The translations under genes and the position numbers were made by a program. A model generated the notes under the pieces. It ran no database searches. It had not been told where the DNA came from and was given only the letters and a program-made list of their open reading frames with translations. From Bacillus sp. WMMC1349 (GTDB taxonomy: Bacteria; Bacillota; Bacilli; Bacillales; Bacillaceae): DNA of 64,000 bases. Below are positions 8,555-17,482 of the stretch, piece after piece; within the stretch, counting starts at the first letter, position 1; every line of letters starts with the position of its first letter. The stretch spans positions 2,753,501 through 2,817,500 of the forward strand of contig NZ_JABJUQ010000007.1 of the NCBI RefSeq assembly GCF_013155385.1. Reading direction: 5' to 3'.

Positions 8555-10183
8555 CTAATTAGCCTTTCTCTTGAAAAAGCGATTTAACCGCTGACCAAAT
8601 ATTTTCCCTAACAATTTCAAACGATAGGCGAGATATAGGTAAACACTACCGCCGATCACAGATGTCACCAATATGATGATAGCTGAACGAAGGCGTCCTC
8701 CCTCATATGAAATAAAGAAACTAAGAAGCCATTGAACACTCAAGACGACGGCACCCATGATGAAAGTCAGGATGACCATTAACAAAAACCTTTTAAATAG
8801 CATTCGATAAGAATATCCCGCGTGTCGCTTGATCATAATGAATCCATATAATAAAGACACTGAATAGCCGATAGCAGTCGCCAGAATTGAGCCGCTTCCC
8901 TGAAATAGCTTGATCAGGGGAATATTTAAAGAAAGTTTGAGGATGATCCCCAGCATCAAACTGACAACTGCAAACTTCTGCTTATTAATGCCCTGCAAGA
9001 TCGCCGCATTCACTGTAAAAAGAGAAAATAACAGCGCGACCGGCGCATACCAGAATAAAATATCTTCTCCCAATTGTGGATGCAGACTCTCTGATCCATA
9101 GAAGAATGTGTATGCCGGACCTGAAAGAAACGACATTCCGAAAGAAGCTGGGAGGACAATAAAGAGAATGATCAGCATCGCTTGGTCAATCTGTCTCTTT
9201 AAACCATCAAAATTTTTACTCGTGAAATTTTCGGTAATCGCCGGAATCAAAGTTAACCCGAAAGCTGTCGCAAGAGATACCGGAATCATGACAAGCTTTG
9301 GTACGTAAAGTGTGACAATCGCCAATAAATCTTGGCTAATATCTCGATAACCTGCTCCAATCATGGCTTTATTAAATGTGTTTGTATCAATGTACTGATA
9401 GAGCGGAATGGCTAGTCCAACGAACACATAAGGTGCAGCATAGCTAAACAGTTCTTTAAACATTTCCTTATATGTAATATTTGCCGATGGAACTAGGTTA
9501 GGCTGCATCGAAAGTAATTGATCTTTTCTTTTTTGCCAATAGAAATAAAGGATAAACAAACCGGCAAAAGCGCCGATTAAAGCAGCGAAAGTTGCATAAC
9601 CGATCGCTATAACAAGACCACCGTTAAAAACTTTGAGGGTTAAATATGTCGCAGTTAGGAGAAAGATAATTCTCGCAATCTGTTCAATAACTTGTGAAAC
9701 AGCTGTCGGCTCCATCATTTGATGGCCTTGAAAAAACCCTCTCACTAGACTTAAAATCGGTACAACCAATAAAGCAAGACTAACCATGCGAATGACATAG
9801 ACAACATGCTCGATTGTCACCCCATTGTTTTCTGTTGCACCGAGTGCCGCTTCCGCAAAGAACGGTGCAGACATATAAAGAAGTGAAAAAGCAATAATTC
9901 CTGTGACAAGCATGACTGACATTCCCGCACGCAGCATCTTTCTTGTCGTTTCATAATCCCCTATCGAATTATATTTTGAAACAAACTTTGACACGGCTGC
10001 TGGAAAGCCCATCGTTGCAATGCTTAAAAAAATTGTATATTGGTTATAACCGTACTGGAACAGGGCACCGCCTGTCGCACCAACCATAGCTCCGAATGGA
10101 ATTAAGTAAATCATTCCGAGGACCCTTGAAATGTAGGTACCAAGCGTTAATATAAATGTGCCTCTTAACAGTTTGCTTGACAT
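8555..10183 (-). CDS. ytgP: Lipid II flippase / polysaccharide biosynthesis protein YtgP (MurJ of Bacillus)
   Basis: 542 residues with about 14 hydrophobic segments and very close agreement with B. subtilis YtgP (LRGTFILTLGTYISRVLGMIYLIPF, GGALFQYGYNQYTIFL, GFPAAVSKFVSKYN). YtgP is the MOP-superfamily MurJ orthologue that carries lipid-linked peptidoglycan precursor across the membrane, redundantly with Amj. The start is ATG 10181-10183 (MSSKLLRG) behind GGTGATTAGG; the ATG five codons upstream has only a weak site. Single-gene unit with its own terminator. Confidence 0.9.
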   Translation of the reverse strand: MSSKLLRGTFILTLGTYISRVLGMIYLIPFGAMVGATGGALFQYGYNQYTIFLSIATMGFPAAVSKFVSKYNSIGDYETTRKMLRAGMSVMLVTGIIAFSLLYMSAPFFAEAALGATENNGVTIEHVVYVIRMVSLALLVVPILSLVRGFFQGHQMMEPTAVSQVIEQIARIIFLLTATYLTLKVFNGGLVIAIGYATFAALIGAFAGLFILYFYWQKRKDQLLSMQPNLVPSANITYKEMFKELFSYAAPYVFVGLAIPLYQYIDTNTFNKAMIGAGYRDISQDLLAIVTLYVPKLVMIPVSLATAFGLTLIPAITENFTSKNFDGLKRQIDQAMLIILFIVLPASFGMSFLSGPAYTFFYGSESLHPQLGEDILFWYAPVALLFSLFTVNAAILQGINKQKFAVVSLMLGIILKLSLNIPLIKLFQGSGSILATAIGYSVSLLYGFIMIKRHAGYSYRMLFKRFLLMVILTFIMGAVVLSVQWLLSFFISYEGGRLRSAIIILVTSVIGGSVYLYLAYRLKLLGKIFGQRLNRFFKRKAN

Positions 10184-10389
10184 GTTCCTAATCACCATTT
10201 TTCTTCTGTAGATTCAACTTTTCTATTTTAACATACAGATGTCTTACCTAGGTAATAATAACATGGCTAAATTTTAACAGAATTTTCTTCAGAAGGTGTC
10301 ATTCTTTCGTTATAATATAAAAATAAACATAGAATTTAGTTGCCTGTCTTTTTTTGCAGGCCTGAAACTCAGGAAAGTTGAGGATATAT

Positions 10390-11673
10390 ATGAAACATTA
10401 TGATGTAATCGTCATCGGCGGAGGTCCAGCTGGTCTTATGGCTGCGATTGCAGCCGGTGAACGCAAAGCAAGCGTTTTGCTCATTGACAAAGGAAACAAA
10501 CTCGGACGCAAACTTGCGATCTCAGGTGGCGGACGCTGCAATGTCACCAATCGGCTTCCGATTGATGAACTGGTTCGCCATATCCCTGGGAATGGCCGAT
10601 TTTTATATAGCGCATTTTCTGAATTTAATAATGAAGACATTATTACATTTTTTGAACGTCTCGGTGTCAAACTTAAAGAAGAAGACCATGGAAGGATGTT
10701 TCCTGTTTCAGATAAAGCCCAAAATGTAGTAGATGCACTGTTGAAACGTCTTGAACAGCTGGATGTGGAAATTCGCACAAATGAAAAGGTGAAATCCGTT
10801 TTATATGACGAAGATCAGGTGTGCGGTATTGTGACAAACAATGAGGAAAAGCTCCATACTCACGCTGTTGTGGTGGCGGTTGGCGGAAAAAGTGTACCAC
10901 ACACCGGATCAACGGGGGATGGTTATCAATGGGCAGAGGAAGCTGGACATAGGATTACAGAACTCTTTCCAACAGAGGTTCCTATTACATCAGATGAACC
11001 TTTTATTAAACAAAAAACACTGCAAGGTCTATCTTTAAGAGATGTCGCCTTAAGTGTGTTAAATAAAAAAGGCAAACCGATCATCACACATCAGATGGAC
11101 ATGATTTTTACGCATTTTGGCTTATCAGGTCCTGCTGTATTACGATGCAGTCAATTTGTCGTAAAAGAATTAAAAAAACAAGACAAAGTAAAGCTAAAGC
11201 TTGATTTATTTCCTAACATGAATCATGAACAACTTTTCCAACAGATGCAAAAACAAATGAAAGATGCTCCGAAAAAATCCCTGAAAAATGTGCTTAAATC
11301 TTGGATGCAGGAAAGATATTTATTGTTTCTTTTCGAACGAAACCAAATCGATCCTTCGGAAACGTATTCCACTCTTTCAAAAGAACGATTCCGCTCGTTC
11401 GTTAATGACTGTAAAGAATTGACCATTAGTGTAAATGGCACGCTTTCACTTGAAAAGGCATTTATAACAGGCGGGGGTGTGTCGGTTAAAGAAATCGATC
11501 CGAAAAAAATGGCATCGAAAAAGAAACAAGGACTTTATTTTTGCGGAGAAATTCTTGATATTCACGGATATACAGGTGGGTACAATATCACATCTGCTCT
11601 TGTCACCGGACGTCTTGCCGGCTTAAATGCGGGAGAATTTTCACTTTTAGAAAGAAATAAAGAAATTCTTTAG
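10390..11673 (+). CDS. ytfP: FAD-dependent oxidoreductase YtfP (HI0933/BaiN family)
   Basis: 427 residues. The N-terminal dinucleotide fold [16 protein letters not shown] (residues 9-24), then the family hallmark [20 protein letters not shown], and a C-terminal FAD motif [19 protein letters not shown], place it in the HI0933-like flavoprotein family. Its reaction is not established in Bacillus. The start is ATG 10390, six bases after GAGG; a TTG four codons upstream is inside the ribosome site. Divergent from ytgP as in B. subtilis; a minus-ten TATAAT lies at 10311. Confidence 0.87.
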   Translation: MKHYDVIVIGGGPAGLMAAIAAGERKASVLLIDKGNKLGRKLAISGGGRCNVTNRLPIDELVRHIPGNGRFLYSAFSEFNNEDIITFFERLGVKLKEEDHGRMFPVSDKAQNVVDALLKRLEQLDVEIRTNEKVKSVLYDEDQVCGIVTNNEEKLHTHAVVVAVGGKSVPHTGSTGDGYQWAEEAGHRITELFPTEVPITSDEPFIKQKTLQGLSLRDVALSVLNKKGKPIITHQMDMIFTHFGLSGPAVLRCSQFVVKELKKQDKVKLKLDLFPNMNHEQLFQQMQKQMKDAPKKSLKNVLKSWMQERYLLFLFERNQIDPSETYSTLSKERFRSFVNDCKELTISVNGTLSLEKAFITGGGVSVKEIDPKKMASKKKQGLYFCGEILDIHGYTGGYNITSALVTGRLAGLNAGEFSLLERNKEIL

Positions 11674-11764
11674 AATGAGTGAGTGAATGTGGTGCAGAAG
11701 GGAAACCCTTTCAGCGGGCCTTTTAGGCCGAAGCCGGTAACAGAGGCTTTCAGTCGCAGAGCAA
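11674..11764. other. Intergenic GC-rich patch
   Basis: Between ytfP and a dispersed repeat. Contains small hairpins (AAGGGAAACCCTT, GGCCTTTTAGGCC) that may end ytfP transcription; no gene seen. Confidence 0.3.
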
Positions 11765-11943
11765 GGAGCTGTCTAAAAAGTCCTTTTTCAACATAAATCA
11801 AGGGGAATTGCGAGACTCCTGCGGAAACAGCGAACCAGGCGAGACCCAAGAGGAGCAAGGAACGAGCTCCGAGGAGGCTCGCGGATCGCCCGCAGAAAGC
11901 GAGCAAATTCCCCAATTTTTATTCATCCACACGTCTTTCAGGA
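11765..11943 (-). repeat. Nearly full-length copy (B) of the GGGGCTGTCC hairpin element, reversed
   Basis: Begins GGAGCTGTCTAAAAAGTCC, runs through the GAGACTCCTGCGG and CGAGCTCCGAGGAGGCTCGCGG palindromic core, and ends ATTCATCCACACG then TCTTTCAGGA, lacking the last bases of the other terminus. Short runs open in several frames here are by-products of the repeat. Confidence 0.85.
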
Positions 11944-12042
11944 AAGACGATCATCGGATAACTCAAATAACATTTTATTTACAAAAATATAAATAAAATG
12001 GTAATAATAGAGTGTGATAAAAATGTATGGGAGTGATATTGC

Positions 12043-12882
12043 TTGAGAAAACGATTTCCTTGTATTGCGATTTTACTAGTCTTTGTTTTAGGGATGTTGA
12101 CTGTAGCCCCCTCTGAATCATCAGCGATTTCTAAAAATATGAATACCACACCAAAGTTATTTCTGGAAGATTATCTTGATGCTGTTAAACATCAAGATCT
12201 TGAGAAAATGATGAACAATATTGTCGATGAAAGACATTTAACAGTTGACGACTATTTGGAGATCATGAGTCATGACAAACTAAATAGCTATGAGGTTGTC
12301 AAGGCAAAAAAAGTAGATGAAGAGCACCATTATTTCGTTGTAAGAGGATCTTATGACAGTGGATTAGTTTGCGAAACTCCTGTCGAAGTGAAGAAATTAA
12401 ATGCTGAATGGAAAGTAGTAGTCAACTCCAATACTTTAACAAGTGATGATAACAAGATCATCAAACAAGGAAATGATCAATATGTCAACAAGCACAAGCC
12501 AAATGTGAGCAAAGCTCTAAACCGGAAAAAAATGAAGCCTGCTGATGTGATCACATGGTGGAATTATTCGCGTAAATTTGGTGGAATTACTTTTTATTCT
12601 GATTCAACATTTAGTGTTCCACATCAAAAATATTTAATTTTAGCTATCGATCGTCAAGGGGCTACTGGTATTGCAAAAAGTATTGGTATCACTTACGCTG
12701 TCGTGCAAAAAGGTTTTTTTGGAGATAAGGTTTGGGGCAAAAAATATGTACGCGGCAGTATTGTCACGGGCAAAAGATTTAGAATAAATGGAAAGAGTAA
12801 AACATTTAAAGGGGCTCATTTGAGATTCACTCCAAACTTAAAAGGGGGGATATATCACACTATTGGTGCAGTAGATTGGTAG
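12043..12882 (+). CDS. Secreted protein of unknown function
   Basis: 279 residues. An N-terminal signal peptide (RKRFPCIAILLVFVLGMLTVAPSESSA) suggests export with cleavage near residue 27. Residues 38-140 (FLEDYLDAVKHQDLEKMMNNIVD and the strand-rich part after it) resemble DUF4878/SnoaL-like extracytoplasmic folds; the second half (about 165-279, WWNYSRKFGGITFYSDSTFSVPHQ) is basic and aromatic and not recognised. The start is TTG 12043 behind GGGAG. It occupies the place where B. subtilis carries opuD. There are no cysteines after residue 117, so no lipoprotein or disulfide-rich fold is suggested. Confidence 0.7.
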   Translation: MRKRFPCIAILLVFVLGMLTVAPSESSAISKNMNTTPKLFLEDYLDAVKHQDLEKMMNNIVDERHLTVDDYLEIMSHDKLNSYEVVKAKKVDEEHHYFVVRGSYDSGLVCETPVEVKKLNAEWKVVVNSNTLTSDDNKIIKQGNDQYVNKHKPNVSKALNRKKMKPADVITWWNYSRKFGGITFYSDSTFSVPHQKYLILAIDRQGATGIAKSIGITYAVVQKGFFGDKVWGKKYVRGSIVTGKRFRINGKSKTFKGAHLRFTPNLKGGIYHTIGAVDW

Positions 12883-12915
12883 GTTAATCCGAAAAGAGCA
12901 CAATTAAATGTGAAA

Positions 12916-12956
12916 AGGGCATCCAAAAGTCAAAAAACGACTTATTGGACAGCCCT
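12916..12956 (-). terminator. Terminator after cse60 (shares end sequence with the dispersed repeat)
   Basis: Minus strand GGGCTGTCCAATAAGTCG, T-rich loop, then GACTTTTGGATGCCC and TTTTC. The stem resembles that of the leuS terminator and begins like the dispersed element. Confidence 0.75.
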
Positions 12957-12973
12957 GTCGTTTCAGATCAAGT

Positions 12974-13156
12974 TTATGTTCTGTACAAAATCAGTGCCGA
13001 AAAACAATAAAGCTGTTCACCTTGAGGGTCGCATGCGGCGGATACATCATATTTTATCTCAACCAGTTGGTCTTCAGACAGCTTTTTTAAAAATTCGTTT
13101 ATCTCATGCTGTAAATCTTTTTCATGTTCTTCATCAAATACGGCAACTTTCAGCAT
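12974..13156 (-). CDS. cse60: Sporulation protein Cse60
   Basis: A 60-residue protein matching Cse60 (YteV) of B. subtilis in length and sequence pattern (MLKVAVFDEEHEKDLQHEIN, then YDVSAACDPQGEQLYCFSALILYR). Cse60 is a small mother-cell sporulation protein whose biochemical role is unknown. The ribosome site AAAGGAGAG is well placed, and a SigE-type promoter lies upstream. It sits with ytwF upstream of leuS, as in B. subtilis. Confidence 0.88.
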   Translation of the reverse strand: MLKVAVFDEEHEKDLQHEINEFLKKLSEDQLVEIKYDVSAACDPQGEQLYCFSALILYRT

Positions 13157-13178
13157 ACGCTCTCTCCTTTCTATATAA

Positions 13179-13207
13179 AAGGTATGCCAAGACCGTCAAC
13201 ATTATGA
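13179..13207 (-). promoter_or_regulatory. SigE-type promoter of cse60
   Basis: Minus strand TCATAAT (13201-13207), 14-bp spacer, CATACC (13181-13186), close to the SigE pattern (ATA-rich minus 35, CATACANT minus 10). Cse60 is a known SigE gene in B. subtilis. Confidence 0.6.
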
Positions 13208-13249
13208 TTTTATGCCATATTTGATGTTTCTTGTATAGGAACTTTGTTC

Positions 13250-13564
13250 TTATTTTGTTTTAGGCTTTGTATCACCGCTCCATTCAAGCATACCACCGAT
13301 CATATTTACAACATCAAATCCTTTGTCTTGTAAATAAATACAAACATTTTCACTGCGTCTTCCGGAGCGGCAGACAAAAATATAGGACTGATCCTTTTGA
13401 AAAAGGTCGAGTTTTTCTGGAATATCTCCCATTTTGATATGGATCGCTTCCGGTATCATCCCTTCCACAACTTCTTCATCTTCTCTAACATCGATAATGT
13501 TCAGCGTTTCTCCTTTTGAAAGCTGTTCTTTCAATTGATCAGGTGTCATTTCTTTTACAGTCAT
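13250..13564 (-). CDS. ytwF: Rhodanese-domain protein YtwF
   Basis: A 104-residue single-domain rhodanese. The catalytic cysteine is C65 in the loop VCRSGRRS, which would carry a persulfide in sulfur transfer; IIDVREDEEV and the late GGMLEW are family signatures. Start ATG 13562-13564, eight bases after GGAG; the ATG five codons upstream lacks a ribosome site. It lies between cse60 and leuS as in B. subtilis. The sulfur acceptor is unknown. Confidence 0.87.
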   Translation of the reverse strand: MTVKEMTPDQLKEQLSKGETLNIIDVREDEEVVEGMIPEAIHIKMGDIPEKLDLFQKDQSYIFVCRSGRRSENVCIYLQDKGFDVVNMIGGMLEWSGDTKPKTK

Positions 13565-13634
13565 GTTTCCATCTCCCATGCAATAGTTTAGTGAAGCTCA
13601 TACTTGAAGCCAAAAATGAGTTACAACGACTAGG

Positions 13635-13770
13635 ATAATTAAATAAACAACATACATACAGAAAAAAGAGACGAAATATAGAAAACTGGAATAAACGATA
13701 TACCTATCTTTTCATTTGATTTTCCTTCAAGTTCTTCTTCAATATGTTCAAGTAGCTGATCTATTTCTTG
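13635..13770 (-). pseudogene. C-terminal fragment of a broken small membrane-protein gene next to repeat copy A
   Basis: On the minus strand an open frame emerges from the repeat boundary and reads LQEIDQLLEHIEEELEGK, then a hydrophobic helix (SFIPVFYISSLFSVCMLFI) and a stop. It has no start or ribosome site of its own: its 5' part is replaced by the element. An acidic coiled segment plus tail anchor looks like the end of a real protein; no family recognised. Confidence 0.4.
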
Positions 13771-13956
13771 AAGCTGTCTAAAAAGTCCTTTTTCAACATA
13801 AATCAGGGGGAATTGCGAGACTCCTGCGGAAGCAGCGAGCTAGGCGAGACCCCACAGGAGCAAGGAACGAGCTCCGAGGAGGCTCGCGGATCGCCCGCGG
13901 AAAGCGAGCAAATTCCCCATTTTTTATTCATCCACACGACTTTCCAGGACAGCCCC
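13771..13956 (-). repeat. Full-length copy (A) of the GGGGCTGTCC hairpin element, reversed
   Basis: 186 bp from AAGCTGTCTAAAAAGTCC to GACTTTCCAGGACAGCCCC. Imperfect terminal inverted repeats, with an internal core of interlocking palindromes (GAGACTCCTGCGG, GGAGCAAGGAACGAGCTCC, GAGGCTCGCGGATCGCCCGCGG). It lies between ytwF and leuS and abuts a broken ORF. Confidence 0.9.
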
Positions 13957-14059
13957 AAATCCCCCTAATGATATAAAGGATAGATCACATATTGCGGCGA
14001 CACTACGCTAAAACATAAGCTTAATAAAAAGCAACTCACATATCAGCGTTTATTTAAAA

Positions 14060-14100
14060 AGGCGTCCTATCGTCAAAAAACCGACGATTGGACAGCCCTA
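14060..14100 (-). terminator. Terminator after leuS
   Basis: Minus strand GGGCTGTCCAATCGTCGG, T-loop, then GACGATAGGACGCC and TTTTTAAAT. The outer bases match the dispersed element's terminus. Confidence 0.8.
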
Positions 14101-14105
14101 TTCTG

Positions 14106-16520
14106 TTAATTCGCGACAATATTCACCAGTTTACCTGGAACAGCAATCACTTTTCTGATTGTCTTTCCTTCCAATTGTTCTTTGACTTTATCATTGTTTT
14201 TCGCCAGTTCTTCAAGCTGTTCTTTACTTGAATCTGCCGGCACATTTAATTTCGCTTTCACTTTACCGTTTAATTGAACGACAATTTCAATTTCATCATC
14301 AACAAGTTTTTCTTCATCATAGACAGGCCATGCTTCATATGTGATCGTGTCCTCATGCCCGAGACGGTTCCACAGCTCTTCAGCTAAATGAGGGGCAATA
14401 GGAGAGAGCAATTTTACAAAGCCTTCCATGTATTCTTTTGGAAGTTCCGCAGCTTTATAAGCTTCATTAATAAACACCATCAGTTGGGAAATCGCTGTAT
14501 TAAACCGCAAGCCTTCGAAATCATCTGTCACTTTCATGACTGTTTCATGGTAAACACGTTCAAGTGTTTTTCCTGCTCCTTTTACCATCTTCGCGTTTAA
14601 TTGATCATTGTCATCAATAAACAAGCGCCAGACACGATCAAGGAAGCGGCGGGCTCCATCAAGTCCTGTCGTTGACCAGGCAATTGATGCATCAAGCGGT
14701 CCCATGAACATTTCATAAAGACGAAGTGTATCTGCTCCATGTGTTTCAACGATTTCATCTGGATTGACGACATTGCCTTTGGATTTACTCATTTTTTCAT
14801 TGTTTTCCCCAAGAATCATACCTTGGTTAAAAAGCTGTTGAAACGGTTCTTTTGTTGGCACAACACCGATATCATACAGGAATTTATGCCAGAAGCGCGC
14901 ATATAATAAATGAAGAACGGCATGTTCAGCACCACCGATATACATATCAACAGGAAGCCATTCCTTTAATTTTTCAGGTGATGCTAGCTCTTGCTGATTG
15001 TTCGGATCGATATAACGCAAGAAGTACCAGCAGCTACCAGCCCACTGTGGCATTGTGTTTGTTTCCCGGCGACCTTTTTTGCCTGTGTTAGGGTCTGTCA
15101 CTTCCACCCATTCTTTTATATTGGCAAGTGGAGACTCTCCGGTACCGCTTGGTTTAATTTCAGTCGTTTTTGGCAGAACGAGTGGCAACTCTTGCTCAGG
15201 AACTGCAGTTGATGTACCGTCTTCCCAATGAATGATCGGAATTGGCTCACCCCAATAACGTTGACGACTGAAGAGCCAATCGCGAAGGCGATACGTTACT
15301 TTTTTCTCACCTTTTCCGTTCTCATCAAGCCACTGACACATTTTCTCAATCGCAGATGCTTGCTGAAGTCCATTTAAAAAATCGGAATGGATATGCTCGC
15401 CATCTCCTGTATACGCTTCTTTTTCAACATCTCCGCCTTTAACGACTTCTTGAATCGGCAAATTGAACGTTGTTGCAAATTCATAATCGCGTTCATCATG
15501 GGCTGGAACTGCCATCACCGCTCCAGTTCCATATGAAGCTAAAACATAATCGGCAATCCAAACCGGAATTTTTTCTTCAGTTACCGGATGGATCGCATAA
15601 GCTCCTGTGAATACACCTGTTTTTGTTTTCGCAAGATCCGTTCGTTCCAGATCACTTTTTGACTGAACCTCAGCAATATATGCATTGACTGCCTCTTTTT
15701 GTTCAACCGTCGTTATTTTTTGAACCAAATCATGTTCAGGGGCAAGAACAGTGTATGTTGCACCAAACAACGTATCAGGTCGTGTCGTAAAAACTGTAAA
15801 TATTTCATCTTGACCATCAATTTTAAAGTGAACATGTGCACCTTCTGAACGCCCGATCCAATTTCGCTGCATTTCTTTAATACTTTCAGGCCAATCAAGT
15901 TCTTCAAGATCTTCGAGAAGCCGATCAGCATACACAGTAATTTTCAACATCCACTGTTTCATCGGACGTCTTTCTACAGGATGGCCACCACGTTCACTTT
16001 TTCCATCGATAACTTCTTCATTTGCAAGAACTGTACCAAGTGCAGGACACCAGTTCACAGGTACTTCATCCACATATGCAAGCCCTTTTTCATAAAGCTT
16101 TAAGAAAATCCACTGTGTCCATTTATAATAATCAGGATCTGTTGTATTTACTTCTCTGTCCCAGTCATATGAGAAACCGAGCGCTCTAATCTGGCGGCGG
16201 AAATTATCGATATTCTGTTTCGTAAACACAGCAGGATCATTCCCCGTATCAAGCGCGTATTGTTCAGCTGGAAGACCGAATGCATCCCAACCCATCGGGT
16301 GTAAAACATCATATCCTTGCATCCGTCTCATCCGTGAAAGGATGTCCGTCGCTGTATAGCCTTCAGGATGACCGACATGCAGACCTGCTCCTGATGGATA
16401 TGGAAACATGTCTAATGCATAAAACTTCGGTTTAGATGGATCTTCAAGCACTGCAAATGTTTTGTGATTTAGCCAATAGTCTTGCCACTTTTTTTCAATT
16501 TTTTGATGATCAAAGCTCAA
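14106..16520 (-). CDS. leuS: Leucyl-tRNA synthetase
   Basis: An 804-residue class I synthetase, the usual length for Bacillus LeuRS. It charges tRNA-Leu. Class I motifs are HVGH (residues 48-51) and KMSKS (near residue 575), with the CP1 editing region between and the C-terminal domain ending in [15 protein letters not shown]. The start is TTG at 16518-16520 behind AAAGGAGG. Expression is controlled by the T-box leader directly upstream. Confidence 0.97.
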   Translation of the reverse strand: MSFDHQKIEKKWQDYWLNHKTFAVLEDPSKPKFYALDMFPYPSGAGLHVGHPEGYTATDILSRMRRMQGYDVLHPMGWDAFGLPAEQYALDTGNDPAVFTKQNIDNFRRQIRALGFSYDWDREVNTTDPDYYKWTQWIFLKLYEKGLAYVDEVPVNWCPALGTVLANEEVIDGKSERGGHPVERRPMKQWMLKITVYADRLLEDLEELDWPESIKEMQRNWIGRSEGAHVHFKIDGQDEIFTVFTTRPDTLFGATYTVLAPEHDLVQKITTVEQKEAVNAYIAEVQSKSDLERTDLAKTKTGVFTGAYAIHPVTEEKIPVWIADYVLASYGTGAVMAVPAHDERDYEFATTFNLPIQEVVKGGDVEKEAYTGDGEHIHSDFLNGLQQASAIEKMCQWLDENGKGEKKVTYRLRDWLFSRQRYWGEPIPIIHWEDGTSTAVPEQELPLVLPKTTEIKPSGTGESPLANIKEWVEVTDPNTGKKGRRETNTMPQWAGSCWYFLRYIDPNNQQELASPEKLKEWLPVDMYIGGAEHAVLHLLYARFWHKFLYDIGVVPTKEPFQQLFNQGMILGENNEKMSKSKGNVVNPDEIVETHGADTLRLYEMFMGPLDASIAWSTTGLDGARRFLDRVWRLFIDDNDQLNAKMVKGAGKTLERVYHETVMKVTDDFEGLRFNTAISQLMVFINEAYKAAELPKEYMEGFVKLLSPIAPHLAEELWNRLGHEDTITYEAWPVYDEEKLVDDEIEIVVQLNGKVKAKLNVPADSSKEQLEELAKNNDKVKEQLEGKTIRKVIAVPGKLVNIVAN

Positions 16521-16610
16521 TTGTAAAAACCTCCTTTAAAATGCGTACGGCTTTTTGTGTTCAAGTTTTGACAAGACTGGCACCTCTGTATTCAGATTAT
16601 TCTAAAAACA

Positions 16611-16840
16611 AAAAAATTCTCTCATCCCTGGAAAGGGACGAGAGAATTTTTTCCCGCGGTACCACCCTTGTTAGTGTGTCATTTACACACTCACTTGATA
16701 TCATTAACGCAGATATGCGGCAGTGGCTCTTCACCGCTGCAACTCAGAGGCGAGTTCAGAAGCTCATTTGATTGACTTTCACCAGCCGTCAACTCTCTTT
16801 GACAAAATAGGCTTCTTACTACTCCTCTTCACTGTTCTTG
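16611..16840 (-). promoter_or_regulatory. T-box leader of leuS
   Basis: Read on the minus strand: AAGAGGAGTAGTAA at the leader start (Stem I), the T-box sequence AGGGTGGTACCGCG at 16655-16668 whose bulge pairs with uncharged tRNA CCA end, and a strong terminator hairpin (TTCTCTCGTCCCT / AGGGATGAGAGAA plus poly-T, 16611-16650). CTC triplets in the Stem I region (GAACTCGCC) fit a Leu specifier. Uncharged tRNA-Leu would favour antitermination. Confidence 0.9.
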
Positions 16841-16862
16841 CCGTAACTGTAATCTTATTTGT

Positions 16863-16891
16863 ATTTTATAGAATTCTGTTCATAAGTGCAA
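16863..16891 (-). promoter_or_regulatory. SigA promoter of leuS
   Basis: Minus strand TTGCAC (16886-16891), 17-bp spacer, TAAAAT (16863-16868), placed just upstream of the T-box leader. Confidence 0.65.
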
Positions 16892-16944
16892 GCAGGTTTG
16901 TATACAATGGGAATATGCTGAATAAGGGTAAGTGTGAGAGGATC

Positions 16945-17274
16945 TTAGTCGTGTGGAGAATCATTTTGCCGTCCGGAGTTCTGTCCATTTCCCTGCTGTT
17001 CCCTGACAAAATCAAAGCTTCTTAAAACAGCTTCACCGCCATAGCCAGCAATGATGGATAAAATCACAAGCTGAATTCCGGAGTCAGGTTCTGCAGATAA
17101 TACGAGTAAAATTGAAGCTACCATACCGACAAGAATATCTTCAAAAAACCCCAAGTAAATAAATCGTTTCGTTGTTCTCGGTTTCTCGAGGCGGCCTCTT
17201 TTTTTAATATGCCCGAGAACCCCCATAATTCCTCCAATCAAACAAGCAACCAAAACTTGATGCAGCATCTTCAT
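16945..17274 (-). CDS. ytvB: Small membrane protein YtvB (DUF4257)
   Basis: 109 residues with three hydrophobic segments (VLVACLIGGIMGVLG; GFFEDILVGMVASILLVL; GIQLVILSIIAGYGG) and a polar C-terminal tail. The GYGGEAVLRSFDF motif and the leuS neighbourhood match YtvB. Function unknown. The start could be ATG 17272-17274, the GTG just before, or the second Met two codons on; AGGAAGGTG lies very near. Resembles small channel-like or scaffold membrane proteins, but nothing more can be said. Confidence 0.75.
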   Translation of the reverse strand: MKMLHQVLVACLIGGIMGVLGHIKKRGRLEKPRTTKRFIYLGFFEDILVGMVASILLVLSAEPDSGIQLVILSIIAGYGGEAVLRSFDFVREQQGNGQNSGRQNDSPHD

Positions 17275-17482
17275 CACCTTCCTAAAGCCCTTAGATTAGT
17301 CAAGCGACTTCAGGCCATCGAGCAGCCCCCCTAGAACCCTTTGCGATGATATTCGATACTACCTAACCAACAGAAAATGTGTTCTGTCTTTGATGAAAAA
17401 AAAGCTTGTTTCTTCCATTATATGAAAACAATTGGATATTAATCTTGATGCATTCGATTCATTTTCACATGATGACAATTAC

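Noticed and set aside
12910..13224. 104-codon plus-strand ORF over cse60
   Set aside because: Antisense shadow; the minus-strand Cse60 match, ribosome site and SigE promoter are decisive.
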